Positions 43,077 to 51,841 of a stretch of 64,000 nucleotides of DNA are shown here, piece after piece. Source of the stretch: Marinobacter sp. SS13-12 (GTDB lineage: Bacteria; Pseudomonadota; Gammaproteobacteria; Pseudomonadales; Oleiphilaceae). The position numbers and the translations under genes are program-made. Location: contig NZ_JASSUA010000001.1 in NCBI RefSeq assembly GCF_030227115.1, positions 1,116,001-1,180,000 on the forward strand, read 5' to 3'. Under the pieces are notes generated by a model. That model made no database searches and was not told the origin of the DNA. It saw nothing but the letters and a program-made list of their open reading frames with translations. The first letter of the stretch is position 1. Each line of letters starts with the position of its first letter.

Positions 43077-44780
43077 ATGAAACCCAGATTCAGTCTGGTT
43101 GGCCGTTATTCTTTCATTTCCCTGACCCTGATGATTGGTTCTGTCGCGGTACTCAGTGCGCTGTACACCGCAGTGTCGGATTCGGTTAACGAACGGCTCG
43201 CTGGCGAGCGTCTTGAAGCACAGGTTGCCGGTAACGCTAACCGGCTAACCAATTTCATCGAAAATCGGGTTTATCAGTTGGAAACACTGTCTACCCACCC
43301 TTCCATGCCATTGTATCTGGCCTACAGCGAGGGGGTTCCCGAAGGTGTCAGGGAACTGGTGCGGGTAGAGGCCGACTCACCAGATCTTTATGGCATCCTG
43401 TTTTTTGATAGTGGCAACAACCTGTTGGAAGTGGTTCCGGGCCAGGCCGCTTCCGGAAGCCCCTACTGGAACCGTGAAGGCTGGTCGCTGGCGGGGCTAC
43501 CCGTTGTCGATTTCGGTATCAGTGACATTATCGGACCGTGGCTGCCGGATACCGGTGGCCCGGCCTGGCTGCTCATACGCCAGCCACTGCGGACCGGGGC
43601 AGAGCAGGCAGTGCAGGGCTCAATTGCCCTGCATGTGCGGCTGGCATCACTGACTGAACTGATGCGTACAGAAAATCTGGCCGGGGTGTTGAGGCCGTTC
43701 CTGCGTACGCCCACCGGCGAACTGCTGGATGCCACGGGTAACCTTCAGGCAACGGTGCCCAAAGACCTGCGTACCGGTCCGGAAGTATTGCCCGGCTGGC
43801 GTATTGACTATGTGGTTTCTGCGGGCGAGATCCTGAGTCCGTTGCGTAACGCCCAGTTGGGACTATACGCCCTGGCCGGGGTATTGGCCCTGGGAACGGT
43901 GCTTCTGTTCTGGGCACTTGCCAGAAGCCTGCGTCGGCGGGTCGCCCGGTTGACGGAGGGGGCCGAAGCCTTTGCCTCCGGCGACCTGCACTTTCGTTTG
44001 CAGGCTCCCAAAAATGACAAGGACGAAATCGACGTTTTGGCACACGCCTTCAACGCCATGGCAGACCGCTTACAGGAAATGATTCAGCGCACCGTCCAGG
44101 CGGAGAAAATGGCGGTGCTCGGGGAATTCGCCACGGGTGTTGCCCATGAGGTGCGTAATCCGTTGGCCACCATCAAGTTGACAGTTCAGGCTCTGGAGAA
44201 GCGCGAGCCGGACAAGCAGCGCCGGGAATTGCTGGTGTCAGTCGAGGATGAAATTGATCGCCTTAATCGTGTCGTCGGAGACCTGCTGGATTATGGCCGG
44301 CCAGTGCCGGGGGAAGCCCAGCAGGTGGAGATCCGTAAAATTTTCCGCCATGCCTCGGTACTTACCTCAGGGCTGGCGGACAGTCGTCAGGTGACAGTCA
44401 GTGCCACAGGCGATTCAAGCCTTACGATTCATGCCAGTCCGGACCAGATCATTCAATGTCTCGTCAATCTGGTGGCCAATGCGGTTCACGCCTGTAAGCC
44501 GGGAGGGGTGGTGCACCTCAGAGCCTGTCGCAATGGTCATCGTCTGACGGTGGAGGTTACCGATAACGGTTGCGGTATGTCCCCGGAAACTCTCAGGCGT
44601 GTAACCGAGCCATTCTTTACCACCCGCTCCGACGGTACAGGGCTCGGCCTGAGTATTACCCGTCAGCTTATCGAGATCAATGAAGGGGAAATGGATATTC
44701 GCAGCCTGCCGGGCCAGGGAACAACAGTGGTTGTAACCCTGCCTGCCGGCAAGAGTGGTAACCTGACAACAGGCCGATAA
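43077..44780 (+). CDS. Membrane sensor histidine kinase
   Basis: A 567-residue sensor kinase. One hydrophobic helix near residues 11-32, a periplasmic domain of about 225 residues (with FENRVYQLETLSTHPSMP-like region, here NFIENRVYQLETLSTHPSM), a second helix near 260-282, a HAMP linker, then the kinase core. The phosphorylated His is His357 in FATGVAHEVRNPLATIK; the N, G1 and G2 boxes are NLVANAVHAC, VTDNGCGMSP and SDGTGLGLSITRQL. The class resembles NtrB/DctB-like kinases that pair with sigma-54 regulators. The partner regulator follows 39 bp later. The periplasmic ligand is probably the substrate of the ABC transporter downstream. Confidence 0.92.
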   Translation: MKPRFSLVGRYSFISLTLMIGSVAVLSALYTAVSDSVNERLAGERLEAQVAGNANRLTNFIENRVYQLETLSTHPSMPLYLAYSEGVPEGVRELVRVEADSPDLYGILFFDSGNNLLEVVPGQAASGSPYWNREGWSLAGLPVVDFGISDIIGPWLPDTGGPAWLLIRQPLRTGAEQAVQGSIALHVRLASLTELMRTENLAGVLRPFLRTPTGELLDATGNLQATVPKDLRTGPEVLPGWRIDYVVSAGEILSPLRNAQLGLYALAGVLALGTVLLFWALARSLRRRVARLTEGAEAFASGDLHFRLQAPKNDKDEIDVLAHAFNAMADRLQEMIQRTVQAEKMAVLGEFATGVAHEVRNPLATIKLTVQALEKREPDKQRRELLVSVEDEIDRLNRVVGDLLDYGRPVPGEAQQVEIRKIFRHASVLTSGLADSRQVTVSATGDSSLTIHASPDQIIQCLVNLVANAVHACKPGGVVHLRACRNGHRLTVEVTDNGCGMSPETLRRVTEPFFTTRSDGTGLGLSITRQLIEINEGEMDIRSLPGQGTTVVVTLPAGKSGNLTTGR

Positions 44781-44819
44781 AAAGACAGACCAACAAAAAG
44801 AGAGAACCTGAAAACCATT

Positions 44820-46172
44820 ATGCGCCTGAACATCCTGATCGTTGATGACGAAAAGAGTTTTGTGCGGTCTTTGACCTTCGCACTGCAAGAGGCCGGATAC
44901 AGTACTAACTGTGCTCATACCGGGGAGGATGCGCTGGCCATCCTTGAACGGGGTCTCCCCGACCTGATGCTGCTGGATTTGCGGCTGCCAGGTAAGAGTG
45001 GCATGGAAATTCTGGACGAAACGGTCCGCCTGTACCCGGATGTGCCGGTGGTGATGATTTCGGCTCATGGTGATACGCGGGCAGCTGTACAGGCAGTGAA
45101 GGCCGGCGCCACGGATTACCTGACCAAACCATTTGCCCTGGATGAGTTGCTCCACCTGGTTGACTCGGTCACTGAGCGCAACCGGATGCGTGATGAGCTG
45201 GCCTACCATCGCAGCCGGGCTGCCTCGTCTTCCGGCCTGATGGGCGATAGTGACGCCATGCAGCAGCTGTGGCAGAAGGTGCAACGGATAGCGGCCAGCA
45301 GCGCTGGCCGTATTCTTTTGCTGGGTGAATCAGGAACCGGTAAAGCCCTTGTGGCGAAGGCCATTCACGAACACAGCCCCCGGGCCTCCGAAGCCTTTGT
45401 CGAAATTAACTGCGCGGCCCTGCCAGAGCAGCTCATTGAGGCAGAACTCTTCGGCGCCGAAAAAGGGGCATACACAGGCGCCCACCAGAAACGGGCCGGT
45501 CTTGTGGCGCTGGCGCATAACGGCACTTTATTCCTGGATGAGATCGGGGAGCTACCGCTCTCTCTGCAGGCCAAGTTCCTGCATTTCCTTGAAAACGGTG
45601 ACTACCGCCCTGTGGGCGGCGGCGCCAGCGCAACGTCAGATGTCCGGGTGATTGCGGCGACTAATCGATCGCTGGAAGCGGAGGTCCGTAACGGGCACTT
45701 CCGGGAGGACCTGTATTTCCGGTTGAACGTTATCGAGCTTACCATTCCCCCATTGAGGGACCGGGAGGACGATGTTTGTAAGCTGCTGGAAATGTTCATC
45801 GAATCCCAGGCGCGGGAAGAGGGCTGCCGACCCATCACCATGCTGCCTGAAACGCTTGCCCGCCTGAGCGCCTACAACTGGCCAGGTAACGTACGGGAGC
45901 TGCGAAACCTGATAGAGCGACTCACCATTCTCTATCCGGGGCAGTTGATTCGCCCTCATCAATTGCCCGGTGAATTTCTGGCCGCCAGCACGCCACCGGC
46001 CGATCAGCATCACGCCAGTGCATCCTTTGATCAGCAGCTACAGCAGACCGAGCGTCAGCTGTTGCTGGATGCCCTTGAGAAAAACGGCGGCCGCAAGGGA
46101 AAAGCCGCTGAACACCTGGGGTTGTCCCGGCACGCCTTCAAGCGTCGTTTGCAGAAGCTGGGCATGGATTGA
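44820..46172 (+). CDS. NtrC-family sigma-54 response regulator
   Basis: A 450-residue regulator with three domains. Receiver at 1-120 with phospho-acceptor Asp53 (LLDLRLPG) and acidic pair at 9-10. AAA+ domain with Walker A GESGTGKA, the sigma-54 loop GAYTGA (an accepted form of GAFTGA) and Walker B FLDEIGEL, all intact. C-terminal Fis-type helix-turn-helix, GRKGKAAEHLGLSRHAFKRR. It is cotranscribed with the kinase. Two tandem dyads immediately after, the first overlapping the stop codon, and a sigma-54 promoter 125 bp further on, indicate that it activates the ABC transporter operon. Confidence 0.95.
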   Translation: MRLNILIVDDEKSFVRSLTFALQEAGYSTNCAHTGEDALAILERGLPDLMLLDLRLPGKSGMEILDETVRLYPDVPVVMISAHGDTRAAVQAVKAGATDYLTKPFALDELLHLVDSVTERNRMRDELAYHRSRAASSSGLMGDSDAMQQLWQKVQRIAASSAGRILLLGESGTGKALVAKAIHEHSPRASEAFVEINCAALPEQLIEAELFGAEKGAYTGAHQKRAGLVALAHNGTLFLDEIGELPLSLQAKFLHFLENGDYRPVGGGASATSDVRVIAATNRSLEAEVRNGHFREDLYFRLNVIELTIPPLRDREDDVCKLLEMFIESQAREEGCRPITMLPETLARLSAYNWPGNVRELRNLIERLTILYPGQLIRPHQLPGEFLAASTPPADQHHASASFDQQLQQTERQLLLDALEKNGGRKGKAAEHLGLSRHAFKRRLQKLGMD

Positions 46173-46190
46173 TGAGCGCTATCCGCTCAT
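46172..46190. promoter_or_regulatory. Regulator binding dyad 1 (upstream activating site)
   Basis: ATGAGCG-CTATC-CGCTCAT is a perfect 7-bp dyad. It overlaps the stop codon of the NtrC-family gene. Its centre lies about 142 bp upstream of the predicted start of the sigma-54 promoter at 46297. Together with dyad 2 it forms a larger perfect 20-bp inverted repeat (46171-46190 against 46205-46224). Confidence 0.75.
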
Positions 46191-46204
46191 CCTTGCTGTC
46201 ATAA

Positions 46205-46223
46205 ATGAGCGGATAGCGCTCAT
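46205..46223. promoter_or_regulatory. Regulator binding dyad 2 (upstream activating site)
   Basis: ATGAGCG-GATAG-CGCTCAT repeats dyad 1 with the spacer in reverse complement. The two centres are 33 bp apart, close to three helical turns, and this one is about 109 bp upstream of the predicted transcription start. This is nearly the layout of the two NtrC sites at glnA. The pair could also form an RNA hairpin, but no good T tract follows at the right distance. Confidence 0.75.
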
Positions 46224-46296
46224 CCTTCCTGTTTTTACCGCTCAGTAGCGAAGTGGAGGGCCTTCCAGGCCAGACTCCGGCCCCGCTTTAGTGCAT

Positions 46297-46312
46297 TGGC
46301 CTCACTCTTGCT
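46297..46312 (+). promoter_or_regulatory. Sigma-54 promoter of the ABC transporter operon
   Basis: TGGCCTC-ACTC-TTGCT keeps the GG and GC elements ten bases apart and has a perfect -12 element. Transcription would start near 46323, about 60 bases before the TTG start of the first binding-protein gene. Confidence 0.75.
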
Positions 46313-46385
46313 ACACACCCTTGTGAATGGTTTACAACAATAATCCAAAACCATACGCCGGACACAACCGGCTCGGGAGGCTGAC

Positions 46386-47756
46386 TTGCCGGGACTGAAC
46401 ACCCGCCTGTACCAGACAGTACCGACCCTTTTGCACCGCTTCTGGTATTGCCAGCGGCCATGGCAATTCTGGTTGGCAGCAATTGTGTTGCTGGCCAGTG
46501 GCGCTCTCCGTGCCGAAGCGCCGGCCCAGCCATCGACTCCACCGGTGGGCAGGGTAGAGCTTGGGGCGGAAGACAGCCATGCCGATGCCACTGTTGCCTG
46601 CATGTACCCAATGACAGGCCGTTCCGCCAGCTTTGGCCGGGACAGCATCGTAGCCATCCAGCTTGCTCTCGAAGAACTCTCCTCTGACCCTGATGCTCCG
46701 CGCCTGCGGGTGATTGTGGACGATTCCCGCTCCAAGGCATCGTTCGCGGTGCGGATGGCTGAGGACTTCATTCAGAACGACGATGCGAACATTCTCTGCG
46801 GCATGGTCAGCTCTGGCGTGGGGATGGCCGTAAGCCGATTGGCGAAACAGCGCAAGATCATAATGGTGGGGACCGACCACGCGTCTTCACGAGCCTCCCT
46901 CGAGGAGGGGCATCGCTACTATTTCCGTGTATCGAGTGACACCTGGTATTCACACGCAGCCGGTGCCCGTTACCTGGCAGAACTGCAGGAGAAAAACGGT
47001 TGGCGGAAACTTGCCTTCCTGGGGCCGGATTATGAATACGGTCGGGTCGCCTGGCGCGATCTCAGGCAAGCCATGAATCAGAACAACACCCGCTACGAGG
47101 TAACCGGTACTTACTGGCCCAAGCTGTATGAACCGGACTATTCGCTTTACATCCAGTCACTATTGGAGTCCCCGCCGGATGTGCTGGTGGTTTCTCTCTG
47201 GGGCGGGGATTTCATTGCTTTTCTGGAGCAGGCTCGTACCACGCAATTGTTCAGCCGCATGCGTGTGGCCAATTTTGATGCCGGTGGAGATTACGAAACC
47301 CTTGTCAGCCTGAAGGATGATCCACCGGAAGGGCTCATTCTGTCTGCACGCCACCACGTGAACTGGCCGGATACGGAACAGAACCGCCGGTTTGTTACCC
47401 GCTTTCATGAGTTATCCGGCCGTTATCCGAGTTATTCCGCCCAAGGCGCTTACGCTGGCATGTTGGCCATCGCAAGGGCGATCAGTATTGCCGGCGATGT
47501 CACGGATACCGATGCCATGATCGAGGCTCTGGAAGGGCTCGAAATCCCCCTGCCCAAAGATCCGGAGGGGTACGTTTCCTACATTGATCCGGACACCCAT
47601 CAGATTGTTCAGGCCCAGGCGATCGGAACACCGGTGGCCAATGATCAATACCCACCGGCCCAGGTCATGTTGGGCAACTGGACCGTTTACGATGCTGAAT
47701 CCCTGAAACCGTCCCCCGCTTTGGTGAAAAAGCGACGCGGTGAACCCGGTGGCTGA
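46386..47756 (+). CDS. ABC-type (Leu/Ile/Val-like) substrate-binding protein 1
   Basis: A 456-residue protein of the type 1 periplasmic-binding fold (LivJ/AmiC-like). An unusually long N-terminal region, with a hydrophobic segment FWLAAIVLLASGALRAEA, precedes the mature part, which starts near VACMYPMTGRSASFGRDS. Later parts include AFLGPDYEYGRVAW and VVSLWGGDFIAFLEQART. The start is TTG, with GGGAGG upstream; no ATG fits. It is the first gene after the sigma-54 promoter and is followed by a second binding protein, so it may serve as an alternative receptor or as a periplasmic input to the sensor kinase. Substrate unknown. Confidence 0.87.
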   Translation: MPGLNTRLYQTVPTLLHRFWYCQRPWQFWLAAIVLLASGALRAEAPAQPSTPPVGRVELGAEDSHADATVACMYPMTGRSASFGRDSIVAIQLALEELSSDPDAPRLRVIVDDSRSKASFAVRMAEDFIQNDDANILCGMVSSGVGMAVSRLAKQRKIIMVGTDHASSRASLEEGHRYYFRVSSDTWYSHAAGARYLAELQEKNGWRKLAFLGPDYEYGRVAWRDLRQAMNQNNTRYEVTGTYWPKLYEPDYSLYIQSLLESPPDVLVVSLWGGDFIAFLEQARTTQLFSRMRVANFDAGGDYETLVSLKDDPPEGLILSARHHVNWPDTEQNRRFVTRFHELSGRYPSYSAQGAYAGMLAIARAISIAGDVTDTDAMIEALEGLEIPLPKDPEGYVSYIDPDTHQIVQAQAIGTPVANDQYPPAQVMLGNWTVYDAESLKPSPALVKKRRGEPGG

Positions 47757-47843
47757 CCGTGATAGGTCACTACTCAAACCAATGAAGGCAAAACAAAAGC
47801 ACAACCTGATGCACGACAGAAAATAACAATCAAGGAGAACAAA

Positions 47844-49163
47844 ATGAAAAATTCCAATCAACGTCCCATCTGGCAAAAAACGCTTCTGGGTACCGCAACG
47901 TCTGTGGCCATGGCATCGGTCGGTGTCATGGGTATGGCAGCAACCGCCAGTGCCGAGGAATCCTTTAAAGTGGGTTTCGTGACCTTCCTCTCCGGTGGTG
48001 CCTCGGGGCCATTTGGCGTGCCTGCTGCCCAGGGGGCGGACATTGTCATCAAAGCGATCAACGAAGGCAGTCTGCCCGCTCCTTACGACACTAAAGGCGT
48101 TAATGGCCTGACGCTCGAATCCGTCGTCGTCGATGAAGCGGGTGGTCCTACCAAGCAGGTTGAAGAGTACCGAAATCTGGTTCAGCGCCAGGACGTCGAT
48201 GCAGTGATCGGTTATATCTCATCCGGCGACTGCCTGGCGATCGGGCCGGTGGCTGAAGAGATGAAGATGTTCACCATCGCTTTCGACTGCGGTACCTCCC
48301 GTCTGTTTCAGGAGATTGAAGATCCACAGTACATGTTCCGTACCGGCCTCGACGCAGTCGCGGATAACGTGGGGGCGGCACGGTATCTGGCGGAAACCCG
48401 CCCTGATGCCGTCCGGATTGCTGGTATCCAGCAGAACTACGCCTGGGGCCAGGATTCCTGGCAGGATTTCACCCTCGCCATGGAACAGCTGATGCCCGAA
48501 GCCGAAATCGTCAATAACCAGACGCCACAGCTCTTCCAGGGCAGCTATAGCACTGAGATTTCCGCACTCCAGACCCAGCGTCCGGATATTGTCCACTCTT
48601 CCATGTGGGGCGGCGATATGGAGTCTTTCACCGCTCAGGCAAACGTCCGTGGTCTGCTGTCGCAGGCAACCGCGATTCTGACCACTGGTGAATCCGGCCT
48701 GCACCGTTTTGACGGTCAGGCACCCAACGGCACCATTCTGGGTGGGCGTGGTCCATTCGGTGGTTTCATGCCGGAAAATGACCTGAGCGAATGGTTTACC
48801 GAAGCTTATGTCGCCGAGCATGGCACACCTCCAAGCTATCCGGCCTCCAAGGCTGCTCAGGCCGTCCTGGCCCTGAAATTCGCTGCCGATAACTCCGGCG
48901 CCGATGGTGTGCCCAGTTCAGAGCAACTGGCAGAAGCGCTGAAAGGCGCCGAGTTCGAATCGGTTAGCGGCACCGTACGCATGGCCCTGGCTGGTGGCCA
49001 CCAGGCCCTGCAGCCAATGTCTTACGGTGAATACCATTTCGAGAATGGTGAGGCTGAACTGCGCAATGTCCGGTCTTACCCGGGTGAGTGCGTGTCTGCT
49101 CCGGATGGGTACAACGCCCAGCAATGGATCAAGGAAGGCTTCCCGGGAGTCGACTGTAACTGA
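47844..49163 (+). CDS. ABC transporter substrate-binding protein 2
   Basis: A 439-residue periplasmic binding protein with a long Sec signal peptide (SVAMASVGVMGMAATASA, cleavage before EESF). The mature part begins FKVGFVTFLSGGASGPFGVP and has the type 1 periplasmic-binding fold of the branched-chain amino acid/urea/amide group; SSMWGGDMESFTAQANVRGL resembles the matching region of binding protein 1, so the two are paralogues. Two Cys pairs late in the sequence (YPGECVSAP, GVDCN) may form a disulfide. AAGGAG precedes the ATG. It is followed by two permease and two ATPase genes, so it is the main receptor of that transporter. Confidence 0.93.
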   Translation: MKNSNQRPIWQKTLLGTATSVAMASVGVMGMAATASAEESFKVGFVTFLSGGASGPFGVPAAQGADIVIKAINEGSLPAPYDTKGVNGLTLESVVVDEAGGPTKQVEEYRNLVQRQDVDAVIGYISSGDCLAIGPVAEEMKMFTIAFDCGTSRLFQEIEDPQYMFRTGLDAVADNVGAARYLAETRPDAVRIAGIQQNYAWGQDSWQDFTLAMEQLMPEAEIVNNQTPQLFQGSYSTEISALQTQRPDIVHSSMWGGDMESFTAQANVRGLLSQATAILTTGESGLHRFDGQAPNGTILGGRGPFGGFMPENDLSEWFTEAYVAEHGTPPSYPASKAAQAVLALKFAADNSGADGVPSSEQLAEALKGAEFESVSGTVRMALAGGHQALQPMSYGEYHFENGEAELRNVRSYPGECVSAPDGYNAQQWIKEGFPGVDCN

Positions 49164-49226
49164 TCCATTGATCAACCACCGGCAGCTGAAAGGCGGCCGG
49201 TGGTCCGATATTAGGAGTACACACTG

Positions 49227-50126
49227 ATGCTAACGGTCTGGGCAATATTGATCGACGGTTTCATCTACGCATCCTGGTTGTTTCTGGTCGCGGCGGGTTT
49301 GACGGTCATCTATGGCGTTATGAGAATTCTGAACATGGCCCACGGCAGCCTCTACGCCCTTGGGGCTTATGCCGCCGCGTCGGCGCTGGGGTGGTATTAC
49401 TCCGGGGGCGGAGAGAATCTGGTTATGGCTTTTGCCATTATTGCAGCCTCCGCCATATTGATTGGCGCGCTAACCGGGCTGGCCATTGAGCGAGGCATAC
49501 TGAGGTTTATGTATGGTCGCGATGAGATCCTGATGCTGCTGATTACGTTTGCCGTACTGTTGATTCTCGAAGACGTAATGAAGCTGATCTGGGGCACGAC
49601 CCCTTACTTTGCGTACCAACCATACGCCGCTCTGGGCCGGATCAACATTGATGTATTGACCGTATCCCGTTACGACCTGCTGGTACTGGTGGTCTCGGTC
49701 GTTATTGGCGTGGGCTTGTGGTTCTGGCTTGAGCGCACAAAGATCGGCAAGATCCTGCGTTCCATCATTCACGACCGGGAAGTATCCGAAGCCATGGGCG
49801 TTAACGTGCGCCGCATGTTCACTATCACCTTCATGATCGGGGCAACACTGGGCGCCATCGCCGGCGGTATTACAGCTCCCATTATCTCCGTGGTACCGGG
49901 ACTCGGCATTGAGGTTATTGTACTGGCCTTTGCAGTCGTGGTGACCGGTGGTCTGGGAAGCATCACCGGCGCGGCCGTGGGCGCTGTCATCGTCGGTCTT
50001 GCGCGAGCGACGTCTATCCACACCATGCCCGAACTGGAACTGTTCATCATCTATGCCGTGATGGCTGGAGTGTTGATCTTCCGACCCCATGGCCTGTTTG
50101 GCCAGGTGATTGCGAGGAAAATCTGA
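49227..50126 (+). CDS. Branched-chain-type ABC transporter permease (LivH-like)
   Basis: A 299-residue membrane permease of the LivH group with about eight helices. Typical parts are FLVAAGLTVIYGVMRILNMA, HGSLYALGAYAA and GGLGSITGAAVGAVIVGLA near the end. With the LivM-like partner it forms the channel of the importer. It has AGGAG upstream of its ATG, and its stop overlaps the next start (TGATG). Substrate is set by the binding proteins, not by this subunit. Confidence 0.95.
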   Translation: MLTVWAILIDGFIYASWLFLVAAGLTVIYGVMRILNMAHGSLYALGAYAAASALGWYYSGGGENLVMAFAIIAASAILIGALTGLAIERGILRFMYGRDEILMLLITFAVLLILEDVMKLIWGTTPYFAYQPYAALGRINIDVLTVSRYDLLVLVVSVVIGVGLWFWLERTKIGKILRSIIHDREVSEAMGVNVRRMFTITFMIGATLGAIAGGITAPIISVVPGLGIEVIVLAFAVVVTGGLGSITGAAVGAVIVGLARATSIHTMPELELFIIYAVMAGVLIFRPHGLFGQVIARKI

Positions 50127-51067
50127 TGATCCTGGAAAAAAGCGAAATTTCCCTGATCGGTGCCGCCGTTGCCATTGCCCTGGCATCACTGGTGGTTCCG
50201 AACTGGCTTGTTTTTACTGCCACCCTGGCTATTTCTACCGCTCTGGTGGTGATGGGGGTGGTCATGCTTATGCGGGCGGGCCTGGTGTCGTTTGGTCAGG
50301 GGCTGTTCTATTGCCTTGGCGGCTACGCTGTGGGCCTGGGTGGCCGTTATCTGGGTATAACGGATGCTCTGGTGTTGATTGTTCTTGGCGTCGCGGTGAC
50401 GGTTGGTGTTGCCATGATTCTGGGGCTGCTTGTCACGCGCTACCGGGAAATATTCTTCGCTATGTTGTCCCTGGCGTTTTCGATGATTCTGTACGGGCTT
50501 CTGGTCAAAAGCCATGGGCTGGGAAGCACGGACGGTTTCGGTGTTGTGGACTGGACTATTCTGGGCTTTTCCCCAGGTTCGGGTGAGAGCAGTTCAAGGA
50601 TCGCCCTACTACTTGCGCTCGGGTTGGCTCTGGGCATTGCCCTGTTTCTCAATCGTTACTTCCGCTCCAGCCTCGGCCTGGCCTGTGAGGCAATCAGGGA
50701 AAACGAAGTGCGGGTTGAGTACATGGGGGTATCGCGCAAGCAGGTGCTCTATATCAACTATGTGATTGCGGCTGCGGTCGGCTCCATTGGCGGTTCCATG
50801 ACTGCGCTGGCCGCTGGCCATGTCGACCCCACCATGGCCTACTGGACCATTTCCGGTGAGTTCGTGTTCATCGCCATCCTCGGTGGTACAGGACACGTGG
50901 CGGCACCCTTTATCGCCGCGTTGATCTTCACCCTGGTAAGAACCTATGCCATTGAATTGGCGCCCAATGCCTGGCAAATGATCCTGGGTATCGTGTTGCT
51001 GCTGATCATTCTCTTCCTGCCCAAAGGCATCTGGAGCCTGTTTACCCGCAAGAAAGGGGTGGCCTAA
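50126..51067 (+). CDS. Branched-chain-type ABC transporter permease (LivM-like)
   Basis: A 313-residue membrane permease of the LivM group. The family signature is seen in LVVMGVVMLMRAGLVSFGQG and LGLACEAIRENEVRVEYMGV, with GGTGHVAAPFIAALIFTLVR near the end. It overlaps the preceding permease gene (TGATG) and the following ATPase gene (TAATG), so the four transporter genes are tightly coupled. Confidence 0.95.
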   Translation: MILEKSEISLIGAAVAIALASLVVPNWLVFTATLAISTALVVMGVVMLMRAGLVSFGQGLFYCLGGYAVGLGGRYLGITDALVLIVLGVAVTVGVAMILGLLVTRYREIFFAMLSLAFSMILYGLLVKSHGLGSTDGFGVVDWTILGFSPGSGESSSRIALLLALGLALGIALFLNRYFRSSLGLACEAIRENEVRVEYMGVSRKQVLYINYVIAAAVGSIGGSMTALAAGHVDPTMAYWTISGEFVFIAILGGTGHVAAPFIAALIFTLVRTYAIELAPNAWQMILGIVLLLIILFLPKGIWSLFTRKKGVA

Positions 51068-51840
51068 TGACCGAGATTCTCAAAACCGTCAGTTTGTCCC
51101 GGTATTTTGGTGCGGTGACAGCCGCTGAAGACATCAATGTAACCATCACTGAAGGGGAAATTGTCGGGGTAATTGGGGCGAACGGCGCCGGGAAGACCAC
51201 CTTCATCAACATGGTGACCGGTTACCTGCCTCCTTCCAGCGGCACCATTGAATTCGGGGGTAAACCCATCAAGGGCCTTGGACCTCGCAAGTTGATGAGA
51301 AAGGGATTGACCCGGTCCTTCCAGATTCCGCAATTGTTTCTGGAACTTCCGGTGATCGACAACCTGGCCATCGCCCTGGCGGCGGCTGACCATCAACAGT
51401 TCCAGATGATTCGGCCGGTGCACACGACAAAGCGGCTGGAAGCGGCTGAAGAAATTCTGGCCCAGATGAACATCACCCAGTACCGTAATGAAATGGTTAC
51501 CGCCATGCCTCAGGGGGCACGCAAGCTTCTGGACATTGCCATTGCCATGCTGGGCAGTCCCCGGATGTTGCTGTTGGACGAGCCCACCAGCGGTGTCAGC
51601 ATGGAAGAGAAGTACACCTTGATGGACACGGTGATGGAGGCGGTTCGTCAGCGGGGCCTGACGGTATTGTTCGTTGAGCATGACATGGAAATTGTTCAGC
51701 GATACGTCACGCGGGTACTGGCCTTTGCCAGTGGTATTGTGATCAAGGATGGCCCGGTGGACGAAGTGCTGGCGGATGAGAAGGTCCAGGAACTGGTGAC
51801 CGGCAAACCGAAGACGCCTAAAACCGAAGGAGGCGCCTGA
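51067..51840 (+). CDS. ABC transporter ATP-binding protein (LivG-like)
   Basis: A 257-residue ATPase subunit. Walker A is GANGAGKTTF and Walker B plus D-loop MLLLDEPTSGVS. The ABC signature is unusual: MPQGARKLLDIA takes the place of LSGGQ, a divergence also seen to a lesser degree in other LivG proteins. The switch His is in VLFVEHDMEIV. It pairs with the LivF-like ATPase that starts one base after its stop codon. Confidence 0.95.
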   Translation: MTEILKTVSLSRYFGAVTAAEDINVTITEGEIVGVIGANGAGKTTFINMVTGYLPPSSGTIEFGGKPIKGLGPRKLMRKGLTRSFQIPQLFLELPVIDNLAIALAAADHQQFQMIRPVHTTKRLEAAEEILAQMNITQYRNEMVTAMPQGARKLLDIAIAMLGSPRMLLLDEPTSGVSMEEKYTLMDTVMEAVRQRGLTVLFVEHDMEIVQRYVTRVLAFASGIVIKDGPVDEVLADEKVQELVTGKPKTPKTEGGA

Positions 51841-51841
51841 A

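Noticed and set aside
46171..46224. 20-bp inverted repeat after the response regulator as a transcription terminator
   Set aside because: The stem is long and there is a TTTTT run, but it begins eight bases after the stem with GC bases between, and each arm is a dyad at NtrC spacing. The enhancer reading explains more.
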